Source: Arthrobacter cupressi
GTDB taxonomy: Bacteria > Actinomycetota > Actinomycetes > Actinomycetales > Micrococcaceae
Direction of reading: 5' to 3'
Assembly: GCF_900099975.1 (NCBI RefSeq)
Contig: NZ_FNEI01000001.1
Coordinates: forward strand, 496,001 to 560,000
Length of the DNA: 64,000 nucleotides
Under the pieces are notes generated by a model. That model was not told the origin of the DNA, did not search any database, and worked only from the letters and a program-made list of their open reading frames with translations. How positions within the stretch are numbered: position 1 is the stretch's first letter; every line of letters starts with the position of its first letter. A program made the translations under genes and the position numbers. Positions 56,863 through 64,000 of this stretch are shown in pieces.

Positions 56863-57510
56863 ATGTCCACCATGACTCCGGGCGTCCGCAAGGCTCTCAT
56901 CGCGGGCGGTATCGCCGTCGTCCTGAGCGGCGGCGGTGCGGCCACGGTCTGGGCCGCCAGCCAGATCATCCCTTCCTACCTGACCGCTTCGCCTGCGGGC
57001 ACGGCCTCGCCCAGTCCCGGCGCGACGGCGCCTGCCACCCCGCAGCCCGGCACCCCGTCGCACGGCAACGGCCGGCACCTCCCCGGCCTGTTCCACGGGT
57101 TCGCGGGCCGGGGGATCCACGGCGAGGTCACCGTGAAGAACAACGACGGCAGCTACACGACCATCCTGATGCAGACCGGCACTGTGCAGTCCGTCAGCGA
57201 TTCGGCCATCACCGTCAAGAGCGACGACGGCTTCACCCAGAGCTACGCGATCGCGTCCTCCACCTCCATCGCCAGGATCCCCGGCTCCGGGACCGGCACC
57301 GAGTCCCGGAAGTTCCCGCTTGAAACCATCAAGGCGTCCGACTTGAAGGCAGGCGACACCGTCCGGGTATCCGGAACAAAGATCGGCACGACGGTCACTG
57401 CCACCCACATCATCGCCGGGACCTGGCCCGCGGGACTCGACAACCCGGGACTCAACAAGATGCCGCCCGGTGACCGCGGGCGTCGGCACCACCCGGGCGG
57501 CAACGCCTAG
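56863..57510 (+). CDS. Anchored or secreted protein with DUF5666-like domain
   Basis: A 215-residue protein. The N-terminus (VRKALIAGGIAVVLSGGGAATVWAA) is a signal anchor or signal peptide. A Pro/Thr/Ser linker is followed by a small beta domain with HGEVTVKNNDGSYTTILMQTGTVQSVSDSAITVKSDDG and LKAGDTVRVSG, the pattern of DUF5666-like OB-type domains that carry no known enzyme activity. The C-terminus is Gly/His/Arg-rich. AAAGGA precedes the ATG by about eight bases. It is convergent with the KAS gene and overlaps its end by four bases. Confidence 0.75.
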   Translation: MSTMTPGVRKALIAGGIAVVLSGGGAATVWAASQIIPSYLTASPAGTASPSPGATAPATPQPGTPSHGNGRHLPGLFHGFAGRGIHGEVTVKNNDGSYTTILMQTGTVQSVSDSAITVKSDDGFTQSYAIASSTSIARIPGSGTGTESRKFPLETIKASDLKAGDTVRVSGTKIGTTVTATHIIAGTWPAGLDNPGLNKMPPGDRGRRHHPGGNA

Positions 57511-58772
57511 GAACTGCCAGGTGTATGAGCCATGGCCTTGTGGTCTTGCGCACTCGTGAAAACGAGGGAAACATTCTGCCCGCCGAAGCCGAAGGAATTG
57601 CTCAGGACCGCGTGTTGAGGGAGGTTCCGCAGCTCGGTGGCAATGTCGAGGCTGATGTCGGGATCGATGCCCGCCGGGGTGAGGTTGCGGGTGGGCGGAA
57701 CGACGCCGTGTTTCACGCTAAGTACAGCCAGTAGAGCCTCGATTGCCCCGGCAGCCCCGAAGAGATGCCCGAGGGCGGCCTTGGGCGCGGTCACAGTCGC
57801 GGGGCCAAATAGTTCGCTGATCGCACGGGCCTCGGCTGCGTCTCCCACCGGAGTCCCGGTGGCGTGGGCATTGATGTGCCCGATCTGGCCAGGCGCAAGG
57901 CCGGCTTGCGCGAGTGCCTTCCGCATCGCGGAGATCTGACCGCCGCCATCGGGGGCAGGGGCTGTGATGTGGTGCGCGTCTGCCGCGATCCCGGCCCCGG
58001 CGAGCACCGCGTGGACGCGTGCGCCGCGCGCAGCGGCGTGTTCGGCACTTTCAAGCACGAGGACGGCCGCGCCTTCTGCAAGGACGAATCCGCTGCGGTC
58101 CGCGGCGAACGGTCGCGACGCCGAAGCCGGCTCGGCGCTGTACTGCGACAGCGCCTGGGTCTGCTTGAAGCCGGCGACCGTGATCGGGCTGATGGCGGCT
58201 TCCGTTCCGCCAGCGATGACCACGTCTGCTTCGCCCGAGCGGATGAGTCTGGCCCCTAGCGCGATCGCCTCGGCACCGGATGAACAGGCGGAGACGGGTG
58301 TGTACACTCCGGCACGCGCATCGTAGGCGATGCTGATCAGCGCAGCAGCTGCGTTGGGCATGAGCATCGGGACGGTCCGCGGCGAGACGCGCCGGGCACC
58401 CGAGCGTTCAAGAACGTCGTCTTCCTTCAACAGGGTCTGTATCCCGCCGATCCCGGTGCCGACCGCCGAGGCAAGCCGCTCCGGGTCCACTTCGGGGGAG
58501 CCGGCGTCGGCCCAGGCCTCGGCGGCGGCGACGAGTGCGGCCTGCTGCGAGCGGTCCATGCGCCTGGCCTGTACCGGGGACAAGTGCTCCGCTGGGTCGA
58601 GCGCCATCGTCCCGGCCACGGTGCCGGCGAGTTCGCCGTCGACCTGCCCGTGCAGAACATTGCCACGGATTCCGGACTCACCAGCCAGCAGGGCTTCCCA
58701 GGTCGACCCGACGTCACCACCGAGCGGCGTGATCGCGCCAAGTCCGGTCACGACAACTTCGTTCCTTCGCAT
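57507..58772 (-). CDS. Beta-ketoacyl-ACP synthase II-like enzyme
   Basis: A 421-residue FabF/KAS II-type condensing enzyme. The triad is intact: Cys163 (VSACSSGAEAI), His303 (NAHATGTPVGD) and His336 (ALGHLFGAAGAIEA), with the C-terminal NSFGFGGQNVSLVF typical of FabF. It stands alone, away from any acyl carrier protein or other fatty acid synthesis gene, and is divergent from a TetR regulator with two shared operators. I start at the ATG at 58772, which keeps the operator outside the gene; an ATG nine codons upstream is also open. It may be a second, inducible KAS. Confidence 0.88.
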   Translation of the reverse strand: MRRNEVVVTGLGAITPLGGDVGSTWEALLAGESGIRGNVLHGQVDGELAGTVAGTMALDPAEHLSPVQARRMDRSQQAALVAAAEAWADAGSPEVDPERLASAVGTGIGGIQTLLKEDDVLERSGARRVSPRTVPMLMPNAAAALISIAYDARAGVYTPVSACSSGAEAIALGARLIRSGEADVVIAGGTEAAISPITVAGFKQTQALSQYSAEPASASRPFAADRSGFVLAEGAAVLVLESAEHAAARGARVHAVLAGAGIAADAHHITAPAPDGGGQISAMRKALAQAGLAPGQIGHINAHATGTPVGDAAEARAISELFGPATVTAPKAALGHLFGAAGAIEALLAVLSVKHGVVPPTRNLTPAGIDPDISLDIATELRNLPQHAVLSNSFGFGGQNVSLVFTSAQDHKAMAHTPGSS

Positions 58773-58788
58773 GCCTTCGACACCTCTC

Positions 58789-58803
58789 TTGTATGCCATA
58801 CAA
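58789..58803. promoter_or_regulatory. Operator 1, TTGTAT-GCC-ATACAA
   Basis: A 6+3+6 inverted repeat just upstream of the preferred KAS start. The identical half-sites recur in operator 2, with centres 27 bases apart. Position between divergent tetR and KAS genes indicates binding by that TetR protein. Confidence 0.75.
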
Positions 58804-58815
58804 CTATCATCACTT

Positions 58816-58830
58816 TTGTATCACATACAA
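58816..58830. promoter_or_regulatory. Operator 2, TTGTAT-CAC-ATACAA
   Basis: Second copy of the same 6+3+6 repeat, ending seven bases before the tetR GTG. It contains TACAAT (58826-58831), a possible -10, so the tetR message may be leaderless and autorepressed. Confidence 0.75.
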
Positions 58831-58837
58831 TTGGGAG

Positions 58838-59452
58838 GTGGCACAGAAGCGAACCGATCCCGTGGCGGAGACCTCGACATTCGAGCGCGGACGCGCGACC
58901 CGGAGGCGACTCATCGAGACCGCCGCCCGGCTCGGCAGGGAGCGCCACGGAGTCCAGCTCAGTGTCGCCGAGATTGCAAAAGCGGCAGGTGCGTTCCCCA
59001 ACCAAGTCACCTACTACTTCGGTTCAAAGGACTCGCTACTCGTGCACGCCGCCTTCCTCGCGCTGCTGCACGACACGCGGCGGATCGAGCGAATCGGCCG
59101 CCAGGCCCCCGATGCGGCGGCTTTTCGGCGCAACATCGCTCGCGCCGTCCTCGCCCTGCCCTCTCTTCCCTCGGTCGCAGGGGCACTCGCGAGCGGAATC
59201 GCCAAAGCTGAACTTGCCCCCGTGATCGATCAGCACCTCCATCTGCTGTTCCGGCAATCGGAGCGCTTCGTGAGTCAGCTCGTCGACAGCCGGGGGTGGA
59301 GCCTCGGGCGGCCCATCGATGTCGAAGCCAGGACGTTCTGGAGCGCCGCACTCGGTGCTGCGCTCCTCGCGCACGCCGGGGCCCACGGCACCGGCGCGGA
59401 CCTCGACCTCGCCGGGACGTTGACGGTGCACGACCAGGGCGGCCGCGCTTAG
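58838..59452 (+). CDS. TetR-family regulator of the KAS gene
   Basis: A 204-residue regulator. The DNA-binding domain runs RGRATRRRLIETAARLG through VQLSVAEIAKAAGAFPNQVTYYFGSKDSLL, a standard TetR helix-turn-helix. The C-terminal domain is helical with PSVAGALASGIAKAELAPVIDQHLHLL. It most likely represses itself and the divergent ketoacyl synthase through two TTGTATnnnATACAA sites. GTG at 58838 is preceded directly by GGGAG with no spacing, and a -10-like TACAAT lies seven bases upstream, so leaderless initiation is likely. The inducer is unknown. Confidence 0.88.
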   Translation: MAQKRTDPVAETSTFERGRATRRRLIETAARLGRERHGVQLSVAEIAKAAGAFPNQVTYYFGSKDSLLVHAAFLALLHDTRRIERIGRQAPDAAAFRRNIARAVLALPSLPSVAGALASGIAKAELAPVIDQHLHLLFRQSERFVSQLVDSRGWSLGRPIDVEARTFWSAALGAALLAHAGAHGTGADLDLAGTLTVHDQGGRA

Positions 59453-59547
59453 CAGCTCGCCCCGCGATAGGGGCATGGGTCCCCTCGCGTCTGCGGAGCC
59501 GCCGCATGCGTGAAAACTGACCTTTTCGATCTATTTCAATCATGATC

Positions 59548-59576
59548 TTGCAAACATGGCGTGCGTCACCTATGGT
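59548..59576 (+). promoter_or_regulatory. Sigma-70-type promoter of the ABC operon
   Basis: TTGCAA (59548-59553) and TATGGT (59571-59576) are separated by 17 bases. The start of transcription would be near 59583, about 100 bases before the first permease gene. Confidence 0.6.
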
Positions 59577-59578
59577 TT

Positions 59579-59592
59579 GTTAAACGGTTAAC
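59579..59592. promoter_or_regulatory. LacI-type operator at the ABC operon start point
   Basis: GTTAAACGGTTAAC matches its own reverse complement at 12 of 14 positions and has a central CG, the form of LacI/GalR operators. It lies just after the -10 element, over the expected start point, so bound repressor would block transcription. The LacI-type gene at the right end of the window is the obvious candidate. Confidence 0.65.
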
Positions 59593-59686
59593 GAGCGTGG
59601 CGCGGATCACAGCGCGGATCGCATGGCGTGCAGAGCCGTCCCCGACCCGGCCAGACTGCATCGCGGCATGAGCAAGAGGAGAACGC

Positions 59687-60754
59687 ATGAACTCGACGAC
59701 GGAAGCAGCTCCGGCCCTGCCGGACGCGGACCGCGTCCCGGCACATGCCGAAGGGCGTGTCCCGGGCCGCGGGAAGGGAAAGCCCGGCAAGGGGAAGCCT
59801 GGCCGGGCGACGCGCAGCAAGCCGCGGGACCAGCACAAGCAAAGCTTCGGTTCCCGGCTGCGCCGGGACAAGCAGATGCTGCTGATGATGGTGCCCGGCA
59901 TCGCCTTCCTGCTGCTGTTTTTCTACATCCCGATTCTCGGCAACGTCATCGCTTTCCAGGACTACCAGCCGTACCTGGGCATCGGGGACAGCATGTGGGT
60001 CGGCTGGCAGAACTTCGTGGACCTGTTCGCCAACCCGGACTTCCTGCGGGCGTTCTGGAACACCCTGTACCTGGCCGCCTGGCAGCTGGTTTTCCTGTTC
60101 CCGGTGCCGCTGGTCCTGGCCCTGATCGTGGACTCGCTGATCAGCACCCGCGTGCGCCGGGTCTTCCAGAGCATCGCCTACCTGCCGCACTTCCTGTCCT
60201 GGGTGCTGGTGATCGCACTGTTCCAGCAGATGCTCGGCGGTGCCGGATTCATCAACAACTCCCTGCGGCAGTTCGGCCTGGACCCGATTCCCTTCATGAC
60301 GAACCCGGACACCTTCCCTGTCCTGGTGGTGGTCCAGATGATCTGGAAGGACGCCGGCTGGGCGATGATCATCTTCCTTGCCGCGCTGGCCAGCATCGAC
60401 GCCTCCCTGTATGAGGCGGCAGCGGCCGACGGCGCCGGGCGCTGGCGCCGGATGTGGCACATCACGCTCCCGGGACTCCGCTCGGTAATCGTGCTGCTGT
60501 TGATCCTGCGGATCGGCGACATCCTCTCGGTCGGCTTCGAGCAGTTCATCCTGCAGCGGGACGCGGTTGGCGCGGGAGCCGCAGAAGTACTGGACACGTT
60601 CACCTACTACACCGGCGTCGTGGGCGGCGGCTGGAGCTCCGGCGCCGCCGCCGGCCTGGCCAAGGGCGTGGTGAGCGCCCTGCTGATCTACGCCGCCAAC
60701 AAACTTGCCCACCGCTTCGGCGAAGACGGCATTTTCGCGAAGAAAGTCGGTTGA
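59687..60754 (+). CDS. ABC sugar permease, LplB type (CUT1)
   Basis: A 355-residue inner-membrane permease of an ABC importer for oligosaccharides. The first 60 residues are Pro/Lys/Gly-rich and cytosolic. Six helices follow. The EAA loop, which contacts the ATPase, is YEAAAADGAGRWRRMWHITL. The sequence around LMMVPGIAFLLLFFYIPILG and FGLDPIPFMTNPDTF fits the LplB group. AGAGGAG precedes the ATG. It is the first gene of a permease-permease-binding protein operon; no ATPase gene is present in the window, so a shared MsmK-like ATPase is likely. Confidence 0.9.
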   Translation: MNSTTEAAPALPDADRVPAHAEGRVPGRGKGKPGKGKPGRATRSKPRDQHKQSFGSRLRRDKQMLLMMVPGIAFLLLFFYIPILGNVIAFQDYQPYLGIGDSMWVGWQNFVDLFANPDFLRAFWNTLYLAAWQLVFLFPVPLVLALIVDSLISTRVRRVFQSIAYLPHFLSWVLVIALFQQMLGGAGFINNSLRQFGLDPIPFMTNPDTFPVLVVVQMIWKDAGWAMIIFLAALASIDASLYEAAAADGAGRWRRMWHITLPGLRSVIVLLLILRIGDILSVGFEQFILQRDAVGAGAAEVLDTFTYYTGVVGGGWSSGAAAGLAKGVVSALLIYAANKLAHRFGEDGIFAKKVG

Positions 60755-60758
60755 GCAG

Positions 60759-61700
60759 ATGGCGATCACACAATCCGCGGGAAGAATCCTGCCCGGCCGC
60801 AAGCCGAAGGAACTGAACTACAACCCCAAGCGCCCGGTCTGGAAGGAGCGGCCCTCGCCCCTCTACCAGACCATCAAGACCCTGGTCCTGGTGCTCTTCA
60901 GCGCCTCGATCATCGTGCCGATCCTGCTGGTGGTCTCCACCTCGCTGGCGGACAAGGAACAACTCGCTAAGGCCGGCGGCTTCGTGCTCTGGCCCGAGCG
61001 GCCCACCCTGGAAGCCTACGAAACCATCTTCAACGGCCCCATGGTCCTGAATTCCCTGGGCGTCAGCGCCGTCGTGACGATCGTCGGCACCATCCTCGCC
61101 CTGTTCGTCACCATCACCATGGCCTACGCCACCAGCCGGCCGGTGCTGTTCGGCCGCCCGGTGGTCCTCGCGGTGCTCTTCACCCTGCTGTTCGCCCCGG
61201 GCCTGATCCCGTCCTTCCTGATGATCAAGGAGCTCGGCCTGCTGGACAGCCTGTGGTCGCTGATCCTGCCCGGCATCTTCGGGGCCTTCAACTTCGTGGT
61301 GATGCGCTCCTTCTTCATGAACATCCCGCAGGAGCTGATTGAAAGTGCCCGTATCGACGGCGCCAGCGACTGGACCATCCTGTGGCGGATCGTCATGCCG
61401 CTGTCCAAGGCCGTGATCGCCGTCGTCGGGCTGTTCTACGCGGTGGGCTTCTGGAACTCCTTCTTCAACGCCCTCCTGTATATCAACGACCACAGCAAGT
61501 GGCCCATCCAGCTGCTGCTGCGCAACTTCGTGGTCCAGGGCTCCGGCGCCGCCGACGGCCTGGGGATCTCCTCGGTGCCGCCGGGCCAGTCCATCCAGAT
61601 GGCCGTCGTGGTGGTGGCCCTGGTCCCGATCCTGATGGTCTACCCGTTCCTCCAGAAGCACTTCACCAAGGGCGTCCTCACCGGCGCGGTGAAGGGCTGA
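60759..61700 (+). CDS. ABC sugar permease, YtcP type (CUT1)
   Basis: A 313-residue second permease, partner of the LplB-type protein. Six helices are visible and the EAA loop is IESARIDGASDWTILWRIVM. ADKEQLAKAGGFVLWPERPTLEAYETIF after the first helix is typical of YtcP/AraQ proteins. The ATG is four bases after the stop of the first permease, with only a weak ribosome site, so it is probably translationally coupled. The C-terminus KHFTKGVLTGAVKG is a family hallmark. Confidence 0.92.
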   Translation: MAITQSAGRILPGRKPKELNYNPKRPVWKERPSPLYQTIKTLVLVLFSASIIVPILLVVSTSLADKEQLAKAGGFVLWPERPTLEAYETIFNGPMVLNSLGVSAVVTIVGTILALFVTITMAYATSRPVLFGRPVVLAVLFTLLFAPGLIPSFLMIKELGLLDSLWSLILPGIFGAFNFVVMRSFFMNIPQELIESARIDGASDWTILWRIVMPLSKAVIAVVGLFYAVGFWNSFFNALLYINDHSKWPIQLLLRNFVVQGSGAADGLGISSVPPGQSIQMAVVVVALVPILMVYPFLQKHFTKGVLTGAVKG

Positions 61701-61742
61701 GTCTTACCGAGTTGTCCATACCCAGTTGAAAGGCATGAACAC

Positions 61743-63404
61743 ATGAGTGCATCACCCCTTAACCCGGGCTTCAGCCGCCGGGGTTTCCTCGGCCTGGCCG
61801 GCCTTGCGGTTACGACGGCGGGCCTCGCCGCCTGCGGTGGCGGCGGCACCTCCGGCGGCAGCGGCGGCGCCGCGGCTTCCGCCGGCGTCAAGGTCCCCAC
61901 CTACAAGGAGTTCACCGGGGTCACCGCCGACCTTCCGGGCAACTCCAAGGGCCTGCAGGCGGCATTCTTCAAGCTGCCCGAAGGCGTCACCTCGGTCAAG
62001 GAAGCCCCGCTCAAGGGCAAGGTCACCGGCCTCACCGAAACCTTCGAAACCATGAGCCCGGGCATGAAGGACAACCCCTTCTGGCAGCGGCTCAACGCCA
62101 AGCTCGGCGGCGAACTGGAACTGCAGATCGCCGAGGACATCGGCGACGGCTACCCGGCCAAGTTCGCCACCGTGCTGGCCAGCGACGACCTGCCGGACAT
62201 GATGTGGGTCCCGCCGAACCAGGGCATCCCCAATGTCGGCCCCATGCTGGAGGCCAAGTTCCAGGACCTCACCAAATACCTCTCCGGCGACGCCGTGCTC
62301 GAGTACCCCAACCTTGCCGCACTGAAGCCCGATTCCTGGAAGACCGCCGTCGTGAACGGCAAGATCTGGGGTGCCCCCATCCCGAGCACGCCGTTCGGAC
62401 AGATCATGTCCGGCCGCCGCGACGTCTGGGAGAAGGTGGGCGGCTTGAACGCGGCCTCGGCGGATGAATTCCTGGACAAGGCCAAGGAGCTCACCCGGCC
62501 GGCGGAGCGCAAGTACGCCCTGGAACCGGCCTACGTGAACGTCCTGCACATGGTCACCGAATGGTTCGGCGCGCCCAACTCCTGGGCCGTCAACAAGGAC
62601 CGAAGCCTGACGCACCTGTTCGAGACCCCGGAATACGCGGCCGGCGTCGAGTTCACGGCCAAGCTGTTCGCGGCCGGTGTCTTCTACCCGGACACGAACG
62701 TGCCGGACATCCGCAACCGGGTGGCCAACGGCAGCGTTGCCGGGCAGGTGCTGGTGGGTCCGCACGACATCAAGGCCTACCGCGCCTTCAACAAGGACCA
62801 GGCGTTCGACATCCTCGTTCCGTTCAGCGCGGACGGCAAGGTCAAGCCCACCTACGACATGGGCTACGGCACCGTCGGCTTCACCCCGTTCAAGAAGGCC
62901 GATGAAGGCAAGATCCGTGAACTGCTCGCCCTCATCAACTACCTCTCCGCCCCCTTCGGAACCGTGGAGTACATGCAGAAGAACTTCGGCGAGGCCGGCA
63001 AGGACTACTCCCTTGACGGCCAGGGCAACCCCCAGCTCACCGAGTCCGGCAGCACCAACCTGCCGGGCCTGGTCTCGGCGCTGAACATCATGTCCAGCCC
63101 GGAGAACGTGGTCTTCAACCCAGGCTTCGACGACGACACCCGGTATGTCAACGAGCAGCAGAAGAAGCTCCTCGAACTTGCCTGGCGCAATCCCACCAAC
63201 GGAACCTACTCGGACACCAACTCCAAGGTGGGCGCCAAGATCACCAAGCAGCTGCGGGACAAAGTGGTGGACATCATCACCGGGCGCGCCAAGATGTCCG
63301 AGCTGGACGCCGCCGTCAAGCGCTGGAAGTCCGGGGGCGGCGACAAGATCCGCGACGAGTACCAGGCGGCACTGCCGTCCGACGTCCCGGTCTTCCGCGC
63401 CTAG
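61743..63404 (+). CDS. Extracellular solute-binding lipoprotein of the ABC importer
   Basis: A 553-residue lipoprotein of the LipO/family-1 solute-binding type. The signal combines a twin-arginine motif (FSRRGFLGLAG) with a lipobox LAAC, giving lipid-modified Cys31. The mature part contains DLPDMMWVPPNQGIPNVGPM, AINKD-like SWAVNKDRSLTH and an extended C-terminal lobe. The length is that of large oligosaccharide-binding proteins. It would hand sugars to the two permeases encoded just upstream. GAAAGG lies nine bases ahead of the ATG. Confidence 0.92.
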   Translation: MSASPLNPGFSRRGFLGLAGLAVTTAGLAACGGGGTSGGSGGAAASAGVKVPTYKEFTGVTADLPGNSKGLQAAFFKLPEGVTSVKEAPLKGKVTGLTETFETMSPGMKDNPFWQRLNAKLGGELELQIAEDIGDGYPAKFATVLASDDLPDMMWVPPNQGIPNVGPMLEAKFQDLTKYLSGDAVLEYPNLAALKPDSWKTAVVNGKIWGAPIPSTPFGQIMSGRRDVWEKVGGLNAASADEFLDKAKELTRPAERKYALEPAYVNVLHMVTEWFGAPNSWAVNKDRSLTHLFETPEYAAGVEFTAKLFAAGVFYPDTNVPDIRNRVANGSVAGQVLVGPHDIKAYRAFNKDQAFDILVPFSADGKVKPTYDMGYGTVGFTPFKKADEGKIRELLALINYLSAPFGTVEYMQKNFGEAGKDYSLDGQGNPQLTESGSTNLPGLVSALNIMSSPENVVFNPGFDDDTRYVNEQQKKLLELAWRNPTNGTYSDTNSKVGAKITKQLRDKVVDIITGRAKMSELDAAVKRWKSGGGDKIRDEYQAALPSDVPVFRA

Positions 63405-63455
63405 CCGGGCACGACACGGCAAACTGGGGCTCTAACACAGCAGAAGGGGGAGCAC

Positions 63456-64000
63456 ATGGCAAGGACGGCAGGCAGCGGGATACGTCCGACCATCCGCATG
63501 GTCGCGGCGGAAGCAGGAGTCTCCACGGCAACGGTGTCCTACGTGATGTCCGGCCGCCGCGGCGAGGGCGGGCCCGGGGTTTCGGATATCACCGTGGAGC
63601 GGGTGCGCGCCGCGGCCGAACGGCTGGGCTACCGGCCCAACCAAGCGGCGCGGGCCATCCGCACCGGGCGGACCAACACCGTGATCCTGTCCCTGACCAT
63701 GCTGTCGGACCCCTGGTCCCTGTCCGTCATCGAGGCCGTGCAGAAGGCGGCCGCGCCCCTGGGGATCACGCCGCTGATCCTCGGCGACGCGGACTGGGTG
63801 AAGGTGCTCCAGAGCCACGACGCCGACGCCGTCTTCGTGGACGCCGTCACGCCTGAACAGCGAAAGCCCCTCGAAGGCCTTGCCGCCCGCGGCACCACGC
63901 TGGTGGTGTTCGACGAGCAGCTCGAGGCCGCAGGCTTCGACGTCATCCGCTCCGTCGCCGGCCCCGGCTGTACCCTCGCGGTGGAGCACCTGCTGGCAGG
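63456..64000 (+). CDS. LacI-family regulator (5' part, runs off window)
   Basis: The first 181 codons of a LacI/GalR regulator; the gene continues past base 64000. The ATG at 63456 has AAGGGGGAG close upstream. The DNA-binding head is TIRMVAAEAGVSTATVSYVMSG, with the hinge helix RVRAAAERLGYRPNQAARAI, followed by the start of the sugar-binding core (TVILSLTMLSDPW...). It follows the binding-protein gene after 51 bases on the same strand and most likely controls the ABC operon through the operator at 59579-59592. Confidence 0.9.
   Translation, partial: MARTAGSGIRPTIRMVAAEAGVSTATVSYVMSGRRGEGGPGVSDITVERVRAAAERLGYRPNQAARAIRTGRTNTVILSLTMLSDPWSLSVIEAVQKAAAPLGITPLILGDADWVKVLQSHDADAVFVDAVTPEQRKPLEGLAARGTTLVVFDEQLEAAGFDVIRSVAGPGCTLAVEHLLA

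Noticed and set aside
58772..58799. Longer start for the ketoacyl synthase at the ATG 58797-58799
   Set aside because: It would place the start codon inside operator 1, and the added residues (MAYKRGVEG) are not part of the conserved KAS N-terminus.

Overview
The window is GC-rich actinobacterial chromosome, most likely Arthrobacter/Pseudarthrobacter or another Micrococcaceae genus. The signs are frequent GTG starts, G/C-dominated third codon positions, an acyl-CoA carboxylase set with a separate epsilon subunit, birA next to accD, the gatCAB order, and many ATGA/GTGA start-stop overlaps. This assignment comes from gene content and recalled synteny, not from a database search. I saw no rRNA, tRNA, insertion sequence, phage gene or CRISPR array.

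Layout. 1-2043: the 5' end of a nitrate/nitrite transporter gene and a divergent metabolite:H+ symporter of the MFS. 2081-17821: the acyl-CoA carboxylase region: biotinylated alpha subunit, maf, then an interposed block (60-aa protein, MMPL exporter with TetR, YbjQ-like protein, dicarboxylate/amino-acid symporter, DUF885 protein), then accE and accD, and on the other strand an SDR, birA, a bacterial PH protein and a class III adenylate cyclase. In relatives birA, accD, accE, maf and accA are close together, so about 7.5 kb appears to have been inserted between accE and maf. 17893-41291: a plus-strand signalling/secretion-type locus: a 2042-aa membrane-anchored Ig/FN3 repeat protein, MoxR ATPase, DUF58 protein, transglutaminase-fold membrane protein, zinc-ribbon/RDD/FHA protein, PP2C phosphatase, a second zinc-ribbon/FHA protein, a Ser/Thr kinase with an FN3-like ectodomain, an FHA protein with a likely DNA-binding C-terminus, and a 1481-aa EccC/EssC-like ATPase, followed by a small proline-rich anchored protein. 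41366-47096: ligA, an inositol monophosphatase, a flavin monooxygenase, a GNAT acetyltransferase and a RidA protein. 47200-51311: a CitA/CitB-type two-component system divergent from a CitMHS citrate transporter. 51377-57510: a GyrI-like protein, a Tat-exported HAD acid phosphatase, gatCAB, and an anchored DUF5666-like protein. 57507-64000: a beta-ketoacyl synthase divergent from a TetR regulator, then a CUT1-type sugar ABC operon (two permeases, binding lipoprotein) and the start of a LacI regulator.

The 24-kb locus is the best candidate for an under-described system. Seven of its genes are joined by 4-14 base overlaps. It combines a reversible phosphorylation circuit (kinase, phosphatase, four FHA domains) with a type VII-like motor ATPase and a giant surface protein, but I can find no WXG100 substrate, EccB, EccD, EccE or mycosin in the window. 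The transglutaminase-fold protein has Asp where the catalytic Cys is expected.

Regulatory sequence is informative. A near-identical palindrome lies upstream of both carboxylase genes accA and accD. Two copies of TTGTATnnnATACAA lie between the KAS and TetR genes. Two CTGGGATACCAG dyads, 63 bp apart, flank the likely symporter promoter. A LacI-type operator overlaps the start point of a good promoter ahead of the ABC operon. Long perfect or near-perfect inverted repeats close several transcription units.
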